In this document: piece after piece, positions 23,580 through 35,681 of the stretch
How positions within the stretch are numbered: position 1 is the stretch's first letter
Layout: every line of letters begins with the position of its first letter
NCBI GenBank assembly: GCA_023935145.1
Contig: CM043700.1
Span: 107,448,400-107,512,399, forward strand
Length of the DNA: 64,000 nt
From: Bretschneidera sinensis
Taxonomy: Eukaryota > Streptophyta > Magnoliopsida > Brassicales > Akaniaceae
Reading direction: 5' to 3'
Notes under the pieces: model-generated
Database searches by the model: none
Seen by the model: only the letters and a program-made list of their open reading frames with translations
What the model was told of the DNA's origin: nothing
Position numbers and translations under genes: made by a program

Positions 23580-24330
23580 ATTTGGAAGGTCTGCAAACAC
23601 CCTATGATGATGCCATGGTCGTCACGCTTCTTATCGCGAATTACAATGTCAAAAGGATCCTAGTAGATAATGGGATTATGCAGACATCTTCTATTATGAC
23701 ACTTTCAAGAAGATGAAGTTGAAGGATGATCAACTCAAACCAGTATCTTCTCCAAAGTACGGCTTCTCCGGGGCACCAATATTCGTTGAAGGGAGTATAA
23801 TCCTCCCTATGACCGCAAACGGAACAAGGCCTTACCACTTGGGATAAAAGACTTGAGAGAAGAACTTAAAACCTCACGGAGCCAACCCGTAGAGGAGCTG
23901 ATATATGTCCTCTTGAACAAAAAAGATCAAAAACTGAGCAAATCGGATCCAACTTGCCCGAAAAACTCAAGGAATCCTTGATCTTCTTCCTTCGACATGC
24001 TAGGAATTGATCCCCAAGTCATCATTCACAAGCTAAACATAAGCCTAGACTATAAGCCTATCACTCAAAAGAAACGATCGTTTGCTCCGGAACAACCGGA
24101 GGTAATAGACGAAAAAGTGGGCAAACTCTTGACCATTGACTTCATCTGCGAGGAATAGAAACCAACCCCGAGAAGGTAAAGACAATTCTAGATATGAACC
24201 TTCCTCGGAATATCAAGGGAGTACAAAGGTTGACAGGGAGAATGGCTGCTCTTAGTCACTTGTCAAAATCAGTCAAAATGTGCCTTCAAGGCCATCAGAA
24301 AGGCGAAGAACTTTGCTTGGACCGATGACT
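23580..24330 (+). pseudogene. Tat element 2 protease and residual reverse transcriptase
   Basis: PYDDAMVVTLLIANYN followed by ILVDNG marks the protease region (about 23600-23680). Near 24010-24150 the RT start reads IDPQVIIHKLNI and KRSFAPEQPEVIDEKV. Near 24155 the sequence jumps to PEKVKTILDMNLPRN and GVQRLTGRMAALSHL, which lie beyond the catalytic palm. The YxDD centre is therefore deleted. Confidence 0.7.
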
Positions 24331-25125
24331 GCGAGGGAGCCTTCAAAGAACTAAAAGAGTACTTCAGCTCGTCGTCTCTCCTCACAAAACCCATCACCAT
24401 AGAAGGGCTTTCTTTCTACTTAGCTGTAGGACAAGACGTGGTGGCTTCAATCCATATCAGAGAAGAATGAGGTGTCCATAAACCTATCTACTACATTAGC
24501 AGAGTTCTGCAAAACGCCGAAGTAAGGTATCTCCCCATTGAAAAAATGTCGTATACCCTTATGATAACAGCTCGTAAACTCATACCATACTTCCAAGCTC
24601 ACACCATTGTCGTATTGACCATCCAGCCTCTGAGGCAAGTACTTAACAAACCAGACATCTCCAGAAGACTGGTGAAGTGGTCTTTAGAGCTTGAAGAGTT
24701 CGACATACAAGCCGCGGACTGCCATTAAAGTGTAGGCCTCAGCAGACTTCGTAGTAAAAACCATGTTTCACAATACGCAGAGGCAAGAATCTGAATAAGA
24801 AAAAGAACAGAAACCGAGTTGGACCCTATATGTTGACGGGTCCTTAAACAATGCTGGCAACGGGTTTGGACTCATTTTCAACAGTCCTGAAGGATTCATA
24901 GTGGAATACGCCCTCAGGTTTGAGTTCAACGCATCGAACAACGAGGCCAAGTATGAGGCACTACTTGCGGGAATGAAACTCGCAAAAGCAATATCCGTTG
25001 AATCCTTAGAAACATACAGCGACTCACAGTTAGTGGTCAATCAAATGACCAGCGAGTACGAAGTTCGAGGCATAAAAATCATCAAGTGTCTTGAGAAAGC
25101 TCGTAACATGTTTCAAGAAGTTTAA
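24260..25125 (+). pseudogene. Tat element 2, two RNase H domains
   Basis: The first RNase H-like part (24280-24726) reads WTDDCEGAFKELKEYF, FYLAVGQDVV, IYYISRVLQNAEVRY and FQAHTIVVLT, the RT-linked type. The second (24810-25125) reads LYVDGSLNNAGNGFGLIF, ASNNEAKYEALLAGM and TYSDSQLVVNQM, retaining the D-E-D residues of an archaeal-like RNase H. The duplicated RNase H identifies the Tat lineage. Confidence 0.75.
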
Positions 25126-25370
25126 GATAACACAGGTGCCTCGAGAATAGAATACAAATACTGATGCCTTAGCACAACTCGCCTCATCGACGTATTTCAA
25201 CCTAACACAAGCAATTTATCTTGAAATTTTCTCCGCCCCAAGCATCGACGAAGCACTGATCATGCCGGTAACCGAAGAACAGACTTGGATGGACCCGATC
25301 CTCTAGTATTTGAGGAAGGGATACTCCCCAACCAAAAATATAATGCCAAGAAGGCCATCCCTCGCGCTTC

Positions 25371-26500
25371 GTGATACACCATCATCGAGGGGCAACTGTA
25401 CAAAAAGAAGCTCATAACACCCTATCTAAAGTGCCTCGGCACGACCTACGCCGACTACGCCCTCTGAGAGGTGCACGAAGGCATATGAGGAATCATCTTA
25501 GAGGCCGAGCCCTGGCCTTCAAGGTCCTTAGGCACGGTTATTATTGGCCAAAGATGCTCCATGACGCCACTAAAGTGGTAAAGAAATGTAAGGCTTGCCA
25601 GCAGCATGCCTTTGTGTCTAGAAGACCCGTCAATCCATAAACGTCAATTACAAGTCCACTTCCCTTCGTTATGTGGGAATAGACATCCTCAGCCCTTTCT
25701 AAGGAGCCCAAGTCAAAAGAAGGATCTGATAATTACCATTGACTACTTTACCAAATGGACTGAGGCCAAGCCTCTGGCTAGCATAACCGACTTCTAAACC
25801 AAGGATTTCGTATGGTAGTCGATTGTATGTCACTTCAGCATACCAAAGGTTCTCGTAATTAATAATGGCAAACAGTTCGATAGCTCCCGATTTAAATCAT
25901 TTTGCCAAGGCCTCAACATTGAGCAACGATTCTCTTCGGTAGAATATCCCTAAGCCAGCAGACAAGCCGAAGTAACAAACAAAGCTCTCCTATAGGGTAT
26001 CAAGAAAAGACTAAAAAATGCAGATAAGCAGTGGGTTAAACACTTAGCCAATGTCCTCTGGGCCTACCGAACGACCACATGGACTCCAATCGAAAAGACT
26101 CTTTTCTTCTTGGCTTACGGCGCAGAGGCTATTATCCCACTTGAAATAGGGATGCCATCGTTACGAGTGTAAAGCTTTGGCAAAGCAAATAACAAGGAAA
26201 TACTCAAAATGAGCATGGACCTAATCGATGAAGCAAGGGATAAAGCCTAGATCCGAGTTGTTGTCTATCACCAAAGGGTGTCGAGATATTACAACACCTG
26301 AGTCTAAAAAAATACTTTCAGGTTACATAACCTGGTATTAGGAAAAAACGAAGTATCTCGTCCTCGAGAAACAAGAAAACTCCTTCCAAACTAGGAGAGG
26401 CCTTATCGAATAAAGAGAGTTTGGCAAACCGAAACATTCGACTTAGAAGATCTCAATGGCAAACCAATTCTTCAGACCTGGAATGCGGAGAATCTTCTCA
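25371..26500 (+). pseudogene. Tat element 2 integrase
   Basis: The zinc-binding part reads HGYYWPKMLHDATKVVKKC with CKACQQH. The core reads LIITIDYFTKWTEAKPLA (first catalytic D), then VINNGKQFD where other elements have a DNG, so the second catalytic Asp is replaced by Asn, then RQAEVTNKAL with the Glu. The C-terminal part (YRIKRVWQTETFDLEDLNG) runs to about 26510. Several stops interrupt it. Confidence 0.75.
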
Positions 26501-27089
26501 AATTCTATCAATAAAGGTTCTTTTCCTTAAGTTTTACATATTATGTAACTTTAAAATTTCATCAATGAGCATTCAGGTCTATTTCTATTAGCAAGCCTGA
26601 GATCATCTCACACTATATTCAGAATTGAAAAAGTTTTAGACCAAAAACATAAACCTGATTGCTTTAAAGATAAAAAGGCTATACCGGCCTTAAAATATCA
26701 CATCCAAAATATAGGGCACTAACAGCCCTCAAAATACAATCATTCAAACAAAAAGAAAACTAAAAAGGAAAAACTTGAAAGAGGCATCATTTTGTCCCTA
26801 GCAGTATGCTCCTCCTCCTCGCCACGGTACTTGATCTAGACCTCCACGCCCTAGTCAGCTCCCAGAGATAAAGTAGTCTCATCCTCAAACATCTCAATAG
26901 CATACACGTCTAAGTCAGGGAATAAGAGAATGGGGTTCGCTGAACCTAACCCCAACACTATGGTGGAAGGATTGCCGAAGGTCTAAGACGGAGATTTGGG
27001 AGGCAGTAGGCTCTCACAACCCTCAGGGGCAGGACCGTCAAGCTTTCTCTTCTCCTTTCCTGAATGTCGACATTGTAGCCCACTTCTCG

Positions 27090-27830
27090 CTAGTAATCAC
27101 GGTAGCCTAGCATGATTCAAGGACATATCTGCACAAGTAAGAAAATAGTAAAAACTAGAAGCATATGCAAAAAATATTAAGAAGAAATAAGAGAAGTTAA
27201 AGAAAATACCCTCCGGAGGACAGAGATGGAACCTAGCCAGATTACTATTGTGGTCTAGTTTAGAGGCCCCAATGGCCGCTCTGATCATTTTTCTAACAAA
27301 TTTCTCCTCAGAACTGGTTAATGAAGGGCGACGGCTCTTCTTCAGCATACTTAAATCCCATACCCATGGGATACTGAAGTCATACTCACTCTAGATGAAG
27401 AAAAACTTTCGCTTCCACCTCTTTATAGAAGTCGGATTGTTCTTCATGATAATTCTTTTTCACCTATGGCTAAAACCAACTTAATCCTTTCTCCTTATGT
27501 TCGGTACCAGTTGACTGAGAGGTAAGTTGACTGAGAGGTAAGTTATAATAATTTAACACAAGACGAATGAATGGGTAAAAGGGAAATCTAAGTCTCGCCT
27601 TAAGAGAATAGGAGTACACGCAGATCTCAAAGGGAGAATCCTCATGAGGGGGGTCATAGACTACTTCTCTTATGCCTACGCTCCTAAGGGAATACTCGGA
27701 CGAAATCCTATACTTCCTTCTCAATTTCTCCAAACGATCATCACCCATTATGTTCGACATTCTCTCAGCACAATAAACTATTTCCCTCACGTTCTCGGCC
27801 ATTGCAAACCGAATGTCACCCAGAGGTGAT
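27090..27830 (-). pseudogene. Antisense ORF of Tat element 2 (Transposase_28-like)
   Basis: The frame 27470-27802 on the minus strand includes KLRRKYRISSEYSLRS, FEICVYSYSLKARLRFPFYPF and VLNYYNLPLSQL, the same domain as in element 1 at 9911-10228 (FRRKYRISPEYE ... GGFRLPMDPE). A second piece, 27097-27348, reads PSLTSSEEKFVRKMIRAAIG. The shared position and orientation in both elements support a conserved Tat antisense gene. Confidence 0.6.
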
Positions 27831-28477
27831 CTAGCCCCAGAAAGGGGAGACTCTGTCCCCTGAACCTTCTCATGGGGACCTACCTCAACCCCACTGGATG
27901 AGCCTACTCCTACCTTCCTTACATTGGATTCAGCCGAGACACTGTACCTCTCGGCCTAAGAAGAGCTAAAAACGCTATTTGAAGACATCACCGAAAAAAG
28001 AAAAAGATGAAAAACGATGAACTCACCTAAAGCAAGACGAAAGGAAGACGACGCGCTAAGTTGAAGAAAACTCTGCAAAAGCTCTCCTCTCTAAATTTCC
28101 AAACTGGAACTTTGAAATGAAAATACGAAAGTGATGTGGAGAAGGAATGAAAACTTTCTCCTATATTTAGGACGATGGATGGACCAGATCACTCCAGAGT
28201 GAAGGGCTGATATCGCGACGGTACATTTACCAAGTATAGGCTTTTCGGTTACCAAGAAGTCCACATTCTATAATCCTCTTCCAAAATGTGTATTTAAAGG
28301 GCTTGTGTTTCACGGGCCTAAGTATTGCTAAAACAAGCCTTAACCCAATAGATAAAATCCAGCGTTTTTAAAACAAATGGGCCTCCACCAATTGGGCCAG
28401 AACTCCCACAGCTAGGAAAACATTTTTTCAAAAAAGTTACAAAAGAAATCTCTCACTATAGGATCTCATTTGAAAAT

Positions 28478-29480
28478 TTGTTCAAGTATAGGGGCTCAGA
28501 CTGCCTGAGCCTGAAGCCTCGAGCGAACTCAGGGTTCGGACCTTATCCTTTGAAAAGTCCGAGCCTAACGCCTCAAGTGAATTCAGGGCTCGGACTTTGT
28601 CCTTCAAAAAGTCCGAGCCTGAAGCCTCGAGCAAACTCATGGCTTAGACCATATCATTCAAAAAGTCCGAGCTTGAAGCCCCAAGTGAATTTAGGGCTCA
28701 GACTTTATCCTTCAAAAAGTTCGAGCCTAAAGCCCCGAACGAACTCGTGGCTCGGGCCCTATCATTAAAAAATTCCAAGCCTAAAGCCCCGAGCAAACTT
28801 ATGGCTCGAACCCTATCATTCAAAAATTTCGAGCCTGAAGCCCCGAGCAAACTCATAGCTCAGACCCTATTTTTCAAAAAGTCTGAGCTTGAATCCCCGA
28901 GCAAATTCAGGGCTCGAACCCTATCCTTCAAAAAGTCCAAGCCTGAAGCCCTGAGTGAACTCATTACTCGGACCCTCTCTTTCAAAAATTTCGAGCTTGA
29001 AGCTTTGAGCTACAGACTCGGACCTCAATTCTTAAAAAAAATCTGAGCTACAGACTCGGACCTCAACTCATCAAAAACTCCAAGCTATAGACTCGGACCT
29101 CAAATTCTTCAAAAACTCCGAGCTATAGACTTGGACCTCAAATTCTTCAAAAACTCCGAGCTACAATCTCGGACCTCAAATTCTTCAAAAACTCCAAGCT
29201 ACAGACTCATACCTTAATTCTTTAAAAAATCCGAGCTACAGACTCGGACTTTAATTCTTCAAAAACTCAATTCTTCAAAAACTCCAAGCTATAGACTCGA
29301 ACCTCAATTCATTAAAAACTCTGAGTTACAGACTCGGACCTTAATTCTTCAAAAAACTTCGAGCTATAAACTCGGACCTTAATACATTAGAAACTCCAAG
29401 TTACAAACTCGGACCTTAAATCCTCAAATACTCCGAAATAGTCTCGAACTTTAAATCCTCAAAAACTTTGAGCTTCGTGC
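28478..29480 (+). repeat. Two-phase tandem array in Tat element 2
   Basis: From 28478 to about 28990 the unit is 54 bp with arms TCCGAGCC ... GGCTCGGA. From about 28990 to 29450 it changes to 38-39 bp units with CCGAG-CTATAGA-CTCGG. Both types share a CTTCAAAAA spacer, so the second appears derived from the first by internal shortening. Beyond 29450 the units decay. The array occupies the 3' region between the antisense ORF and the LTR. Confidence 0.85.
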
Positions 29481-29658
29481 TCCGAGCTTCAAGACTCCAA
29501 GATCTCCGAGCATTATTCTCAACGTCAAGTCTCCAAGAACTCCGAGTATCATGCTCCACCTCAATTATCTAAAAACTTAACATCGCTACAAAAAATAAAA
29601 ACATCTTGCGAAATACTTCTTCAACTACGTAATCGCACTCAAGGAAGTGGGAGGCATT

Positions 29659-30476
29659 TGATATGGGGAAAAATACCCACCCAATCACTCTGTGACATGT
29701 GACATCCCTCGTGAGGTAATTATATATTTTAACGTGATTGGCAAATGAAATGGGTGAATCATGGCACATAGCGTATGGGCGGAGCATTGGACATCTCAGC
29801 ATAAAAAGAAACCCTGGCCCGTAAAGGCTTGCAAAATGACGAACCTCTGTACACATGCTTGCTTGACATCTCGATTCACTAAAAACCTTGAGCAGATAAA
29901 CAAAACATCGATTATCCTAAAAGAAATCTGCACAAGAGACTTCGATAGAAAATATTCGCAGAGCGTCTGTAAGTAACCACTTAACGAACAAAATAAGTGA
30001 ATCAGGGCAGATGACATAGCGTATGGGCAGAATACTAGACATCTCGGTGTAAGAGAAATGTCAGCTCATAAAAAATTGCAAAATGGGGAAGCTCTGTGCA
30101 CATAATTGTTTGACAATCTCAACTCCCTAAAAACCTCAGGCAGCAAAATTCAATGTCATACTGATTAGGTCTCCCACTAAAGACTTTCTTGCTCATGGGA
30201 GTCCAACCAAGACCATTTTCACTCTATAAATAGAAGCTCTTGTAAGCCTCAAGGGGACACAGAGATATCTGAGAAAAAATAAAACATTACTCTTTGGCAC
30301 AAACTCTTCTTGCTCTCTCATACTCAAAGCCCTAGACTAACTTAGGTGTCAGAGAGTTCCCGGAGGTAAAAATCCTGTTGACCCTCAAGTGACTTTTACG
30401 AGCCTTTCTTTGGATTTCGTTGTGTGTAGGTCCATCGACAGCAACACGTGTTCTTGGCACATATTCGGCATCAATA
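29659..30476 (+). repeat. 3' LTR of Tat element 2
   Basis: 818 bp, TGATATGGGG to CATCAATA, with TATAAATAG at 30225-30233. A purine-rich AAGGAAGTGGGAGG precedes it at 29641. The TSD GTACT follows. Confidence 0.9.
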
Positions 30477-30481
30477 GTACT

Positions 30482-30577
30482 AATCATATTTTGCAAAAGT
30501 TTTTTCAGTATGAAATGACCATCAACTTCAAAATGTTTAGTCCTCTCATGAAACACCAGATTATTCGCAATATGAAT
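30482..30577 (-). pseudogene. Copia element 1 RNase H segment between two insertions
   Basis: The minus strand reads LVFHERTKHFEVDGHFI, the copia RNase H C-terminal motif (usually DCHFIRE). It is only about 100 bp, cut on the left by Tat element 2 and on the right by copia 2. Confidence 0.8.
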
Positions 30578-30582
30578 AGTTA

Positions 30583-31586
30583 TGTTGGAAATCACCTTGA
30601 CAAGATACCCAGGTGGTGATCTTCCAAACACCCAAGTCTAGAATGACTTGTAGAAAGAAATACAGCAATCGAAAGCAAGAAAGAAAAGAAGACAAGCGAT
30701 TTGTTATCGAGGTTGGGCAATAGCCTACGTCCCCGTGAGTTCCTCTGAACTCTCTGCACTAAATCAATGGTTCTTTACAATTACAGCAACCCTCTTCAAG
30801 AAGCTCAAGTTCTTGAAGAAACCAAGAAGAGAAGAAAGAAGATGATAAGAACTATTACAATGCTCTCTATCTATACTACTCTTTCTTCTTTACAACTAGT
30901 CTCTCTACAATGAGTCCCTCTTGTGTTTTGTGTCTTTATACTCTCACACAATTCTCTCTTGTATTGTGTTTTGTCACTCTTTTCAATTGATCTCAAATTA
31001 TATCACAATCTTATTCACATTCATGTTGATAATGAAGCTAGGTGACCCTTTATATAGTGCACCAACTTCTTGTCCAATCTTGAGAGTTAATCTCCACCCT
31101 TAGATCTTGATGACCACTTAACCATGGCCCTCCATCAATCCTAAGTGGTGTTGTGCATTTTAACCTTGCATCCACGCACCTAAGAGGAGGTTTAAGCAAG
31201 CTGTCCATGTGTGCCTCAGTGTGCCTAGCGCTTAGATGCTGAACAGGGGGCGGTGAGGTGTTAAGCAAAGCCCCTTTGCATCACATTCTGGGTGGTGTGG
31301 TGCTGGTGGAGGGGCGGTGCGGCACTGCCCTTCTCCAAGCTGCATCCTTGCTGGGAGGTGAGGCGCTGGTGAAGGGAAGGTGAGGCGCACACTGATGCTG
31401 CCTTTCACACAGCAGTGCACATTACTTTGCTTTATTGATTAGGGGTGTGCACACACACCCAAATGGATGCACACACATGTGTGCACTCCTTTAACATGCT
31501 GTATTTTAATCTTCCAACCTTGGTTTAGAATTTAACCATCTTTGAACCATGTTTAGACATGTTTAAACCTTAGACAAATACCAACA
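30583..31586 (-). repeat. 3' LTR of copia element 2
   Basis: 1004 bp, TGTTGGAAATCACC ... ATACCAACA on the plus strand. It supplies the uninterrupted version of the sequence split at 36348/41694. Confidence 0.92.
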
Positions 31587-31666
31587 ATCTCAACCTTTGT
31601 CTAAGTGTTTAAACCCGAACCATTGTGCAGAGAGCTTCAGGATCCAAACTCATCTTGAGTCATCAA

Positions 31667-33131
31667 TTAACCAACTCCAATCCTAAGTAGTCCAAGGCAA
31701 TGATTGAACTTACTTAGAGGTAGAACTTTAGTACCTAAATCCACAGTATTTTCTTCCATGGCTACCTTATCCACATAGAGGCATCCTTTCGTAACATTTT
31801 CCCGAATGAAATGATACCGAACATCCATGTGCTTTGTCCTCTCATGGAACACCGAATTCTTACACAAGTGCAATGCACTTTGACTATCTGAAAACACCAC
31901 AACCTGCTCCTCCAGTACCTTCAACTCTTCCAGCAACCCTTTGCACCACATAGCCTCCTTAATGGCCTCCGTGGCCGCTATGTACTTAGCCTCGGTTGTT
32001 GAGAGTGCTACTACTGGCTGCAACTGAGCCTTCCAACTTACACAACATCCGTTTAAGTTGAAGAAGTAAGAGATAATCGATCTCTTTTTATCCCGGTCTG
32101 CTCCATAGTCCGAATCCGTAAAACCCTCAAGGCAAATGGACTTACCTCTCTTCTCATAAACCAGCCCTACTTCTGGGCTTCCTTTCAAATACCTCAGCAA
32201 CCACTTCATCCCAAGCCAATGCTCCTTTCCGGGATTACTCATAAACCTGCTGAGAACACTTATTGCATGAGCAATATCAGGTCTAGTGCTTACCATGGTG
32301 AACATAATAGAACCGACCGCACTAGAGCATGGAATTTTTTCCATTTCCTTCTTCTCCGCCTTCGATCTCAGACATTGATCGCTGGAGAACTTGAAATGAC
32401 CAACAAGGGGAACCTTCACTGGTTTGCTATCTTCTATAGAGAATTTAGATATCATTTTCTCTATGTAGGAAGTTTGAAAGATCTTCAATTTGTTTCTCTC
32501 CTTTTCCCGGATGATACACATCCCAAGGATCTTCTGTGCATGGCCAAGATCTTTCATCTCAAACTCCTCACTGAGTTGAGCCTTCAATTTCCTTATCCTC
32601 TCCATGCTGCTCCCAACCAGTAACATGTCATCAACATAGATGAGGATGATCACCACTTCCTCAACCTTCTGCCCCTTATAATACAAGTACGAATCATAGT
32701 AGCTCCTCATGAAACCCAAGCTGATTACAAAAGGAATCAAACCTCTTATTCCATTGCCGACGTGATTGCTTCAGGCCATAGAGAGATTTCTTCAATTTGT
32801 ACACCAGCTCTCCCTGCCTTCTTTCCTCATAGCCTTCAGGTTGCCTCATGTAAAAGGTCTCATCGAGCTCTCCATTTAAAAACGCTGTTTTCACATCCAT
32901 TTGCTCGATTTTTCAATCAAATTTGACCACCAATGCTAACACTATCCGTATCGTCTTGTACTTCATAACCGGTGAGAAAATTTCGGTGAAATCTATGCCT
33001 TCTTTTTGTGTGAACCTCTTCGCCACCAGCCTAGCTTTATACCGAACTTTATCCCCTGGAGTATTCCCTTCTTTGATCTTGTAGATCCATCTACAATCCA
33101 CAACTCTCGGTTTTTCTAGTTTGAGCACCAA
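31667..33131 (-). pseudogene. Copia element 2 reverse transcriptase and RNase H
   Basis: Three frames: 32913-33131 (RT start, [12 protein letters not shown]), 32694-32900 (MDVKTAFLNGELDETFYMRQ, LYGLKQSRRQWNKRFD) and 31667-32740 (357 codons). The last carries ILIYVDDMLLVG, the catalytic YVDD, then FTDSDYGADRDKKRS, STTEAKYIAATEAI and VFSDSQSALHL of RNase H, and HERTKHMDVRYHFIREN. The last frame is open to its natural end. Frameshifts separate the pieces, so no full enzyme is made. The motifs are typical of the Tork/TNT1-like group. Confidence 0.88.
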
Positions 33132-33242
33132 CTCCTAAGAGTTATTCTTCATCAAAGAATCCATTTCTTCCTCCATAGCCAGCTGCCATTTTGACGAATC
33201 CTTACACTTTATGGCATCCGTGTAAGTTTCTGGTTCAACCTC

Positions 33243-35107
33243 TCATTCTATCCAATGAGCTGCTACATTAGCATCCGCAAACCCATATCTCAAAGGTGGT
33301 CTAACTACCCTCCTTCCTCGGTCCCTTGTGAGCTGGTAGTCATTATGACTTGCTGCATCAACCTCTTCTTGTTTAGCCTCTTTTTGAGTTTCTTGAGCAT
33401 GGTCTTCATTCAAGGGCTCTACCTGGTCCGAACCCTTTTGTCTTCCTTGCTCTACCTGAACCGAACTCTCTTTGATGCAATGCTCCACAACTTCCAAACT
33501 GGTTTGCTCACTAGCCCCTGCAGGGTTAGTTTTCTCCAAGTAGGGAAATAATAATTCATTAAAAATAGCATCCCTACTTATAATGAGTTTCATGCCTTTC
33601 TTTTCTAAGGACCACAATCTATATTCCTTAACCCCATCACCATATCCTAGAAATATACATTTCTAAATCTTGGGCTAAGTTTATCCTCTTTTTGATGTGC
33701 ATATGCAACACACCCAAAAGTTCTAAGGTTGCTTAATTCAGGGGGTTTTCCACTCTACATCTCCATGGGAGTCTTGAGCTCTAAAGCTCTAGAGGGTGAT
33801 CTATTTACCAAGTATGCAGTTGTAGCCACGGCTTCTCCACAAAAATATTTTGGTAAACCGGATCCTATTAACATGCACCTAACCTTTTCCATAAGAGTTC
33901 TATTCATCATTTCAGCAACTCCATTTTGCTGAGGTGTTTTTACAACCGTTCTATGCCTTAGAATGCCATTTAATTCACAGAATTTATCAAAATCCTTATT
34001 GCAAAATTCTAAGCCATTATCGGTTCGTAAAGCCTTAACTACCCTACCCGTTTGAGTTTCCAGCAACTTCTTCCACACAACAAATTTATCCAAGGCATCT
34101 GATTTATTTCTAAGTAAATAAACCCACACTCTTCTTGAATAATCATCAATTAAAGACAGAAAGTAAAAGTTACCTCTCTGTGTTGGTGTTCTTGCTGGTC
34201 CCCAAATGTCCGAATGAATGTAGTCAAGAATCCTCTTAGACTTGTGCACTCCGGTGTTGAAGCTGACTCGGTGTTGCTTCCCAAGAATGCAACTCTCACA
34301 GAAATCCAGTTTCTCTACTTTGTCTCCTCCAAGTAGACCATCCTTGCTAAGAACTTGTAGGCTCTTTTCACTCATATGTCCCAAGTGAGTGTGCCAAAGG
34401 ACTGCCTTATCCATCTCAGTTATCAAGCTTGTTGCTTGATCATTGATTTCTGTCTCTATGATCATCTCATAGAGTCCATCGTTTCTTACTGCCTTGATTA
34501 CTACCAAAGATCCATTGGCCACCTTGATCTTTCCTCCCTCTACTTTGCATGTATACCCCATGGAATCCAGCTGCCCCAATGAGATCAAATTTCTCTTCAA
34601 ATCTAGAAGATACTTCATATTTCGCTGCAGCCTTGTGACTTCATCAAACATCCTTAATTGGATGTCTCCAATTCCCCTCACATGGCAAGAATTGTCATTC
34701 CCCAAGAAGACCTTTCCATCATTGATCTCCTTGAAATTCTTGAACCATTCCTTGTGAGGGCACATGTGATAAGTGCACCCGGAATTAAGAATCCATTTTT
34801 CGCTGCCTTGTCTCCTGCTCACATTTGAGCATACAACAAGAACATCATCTTGCTGTTCTCCCTTGGCAACCAAAGCCTCTCCATTGTTGGTGTGGCTTCT
34901 TTTCTCATACCATATCTTCTTCTTGCAATCTTTTTTGAAATGGCCCTCCTTGTTGCAGTAGAAGCACCTCTTTCCAAATCTTGATTTGGAATGTGCTCTC
35001 CCATGGCTTTGCCCTCTACCTCTTGATTTCTCCTGGTAGTTGCCATGAGTGCTACTTCTATTCCGAGTTGCTGGCCTTCCTCTTACGAACAGACAGCCCA
35101 TCTCCAC
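33243..35107 (-). pseudogene. Copia element 2 Gag zinc knuckle, protease and integrase
   Basis: The frame 33755-35107 (450 codons) has an RG-rich unit (SRGRGQSHGRAHSKSRFG), the CCHC knuckle CFYCNKEGHFKKDC (residues 48-61) and the protease site WILNSGCTYHM, where Asn replaces the catalytic Asp at residue 108. Integrase follows with LWHTHLGHMSEKSL, CESCILGKQH, SDIWGPA, RTDNGLEF and PQQNGVAE. A stop at 33755 replaces a conserved Trp (LWSGKP in copia 3). 33243-33617 continues the integrase-RT linker. Confidence 0.88.
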
Positions 35108-35681
35108 TTGATGTCTCCTTCATCTTGGCTTTGAATTCATGTGCCCTTATGGCATTGATCACAATCTCCTTGGTTAAAGTATCCCTTCCATACTCAATAG
35201 CATTAATCAAATTATCAAAGCAATCAGGAAAAGAATTTAACAAGATAACAGCCAATTGTTCATCCGGAAATGTAATGCTACAGCTATTCAAATCTTGAAC
35301 TAGCTTATTAAAGACATCAAGATTATCTTGCAACTCTTTACTAGGATCCATTTTAAAAGCAAAGATTCTTTTAAGAAGATAAATCTTGTTAGGGAGAGTT
35401 TTGGTAAGAAACAAATCATCTAGTTTCTTCTATATGACAGCCGGATCTTCCGAGTCTCCGCACTCCCTTGTGACACTATCCGACATGTGCAAGAAAATGG
35501 TGTTGTAAGCCATCTTCTTCATCTCAATCCACTGGTCCTCCGTGATACTTGCTGGAAAAGCATCATCTTCTCCAATAGCCAAGTCCACTTTCTGTTGCAT
35601 TAGAACTGCCTTGATCTTCCGCTTCCAAAGGGAAAAGTCTCTCTTTCCATCAAACTTCTCAACACAAAAATTTGAAGTCAT
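35058..35681 (-). pseudogene. Copia element 2 gag
   Basis: Starts MTSNFCVEKFDGK at 35681, followed by SLWKRKIKAVLMQQKVD, the N-terminal copia Gag. A stop near 35428 sits where copia 3 has Trp (AVIWKKLDE). The same frame continues from 35414 with LQDNLDVFNKLVQDLNS, FPDEQLAVILLNSFP and a tail to 35058, where a frameshift separates it from the zinc knuckle. Confidence 0.85.

Larger units (their letters stand above)
21015..30476 (+). mobile_element. Tat-lineage Ty3/gypsy element 2
   Basis: A 9.46 kb element flanked by perfect GTACT repeats (21010-21014 and 30477-30481). The LTRs are 817 and 818 bp. Order: 5' LTR, PBS-like ATTGGCATCATCCGTGGGAA, gag, protease, an internally deleted reverse transcriptase, two RNase H domains, integrase, antisense ORF, two-phase tandem array, 3' LTR. 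Two RNase H domains and an antisense ORF are Tat hallmarks. Numerous stops and clearly diverged LTRs (roughly one difference in seven over the first 145 bases compared by eye) show an old, inactive copy. Confidence 0.9.

Noticed and set aside
28478..29046. Lys/Pro-rich plus-strand frames
   Set aside because: Repeat array translation (54-bp units), not a gene.
31050..31420. His/Pro-rich minus-strand frames
   Set aside because: GC-rich portion of the copia 2 LTR; repeated at 41758-42100 in the other LTR.
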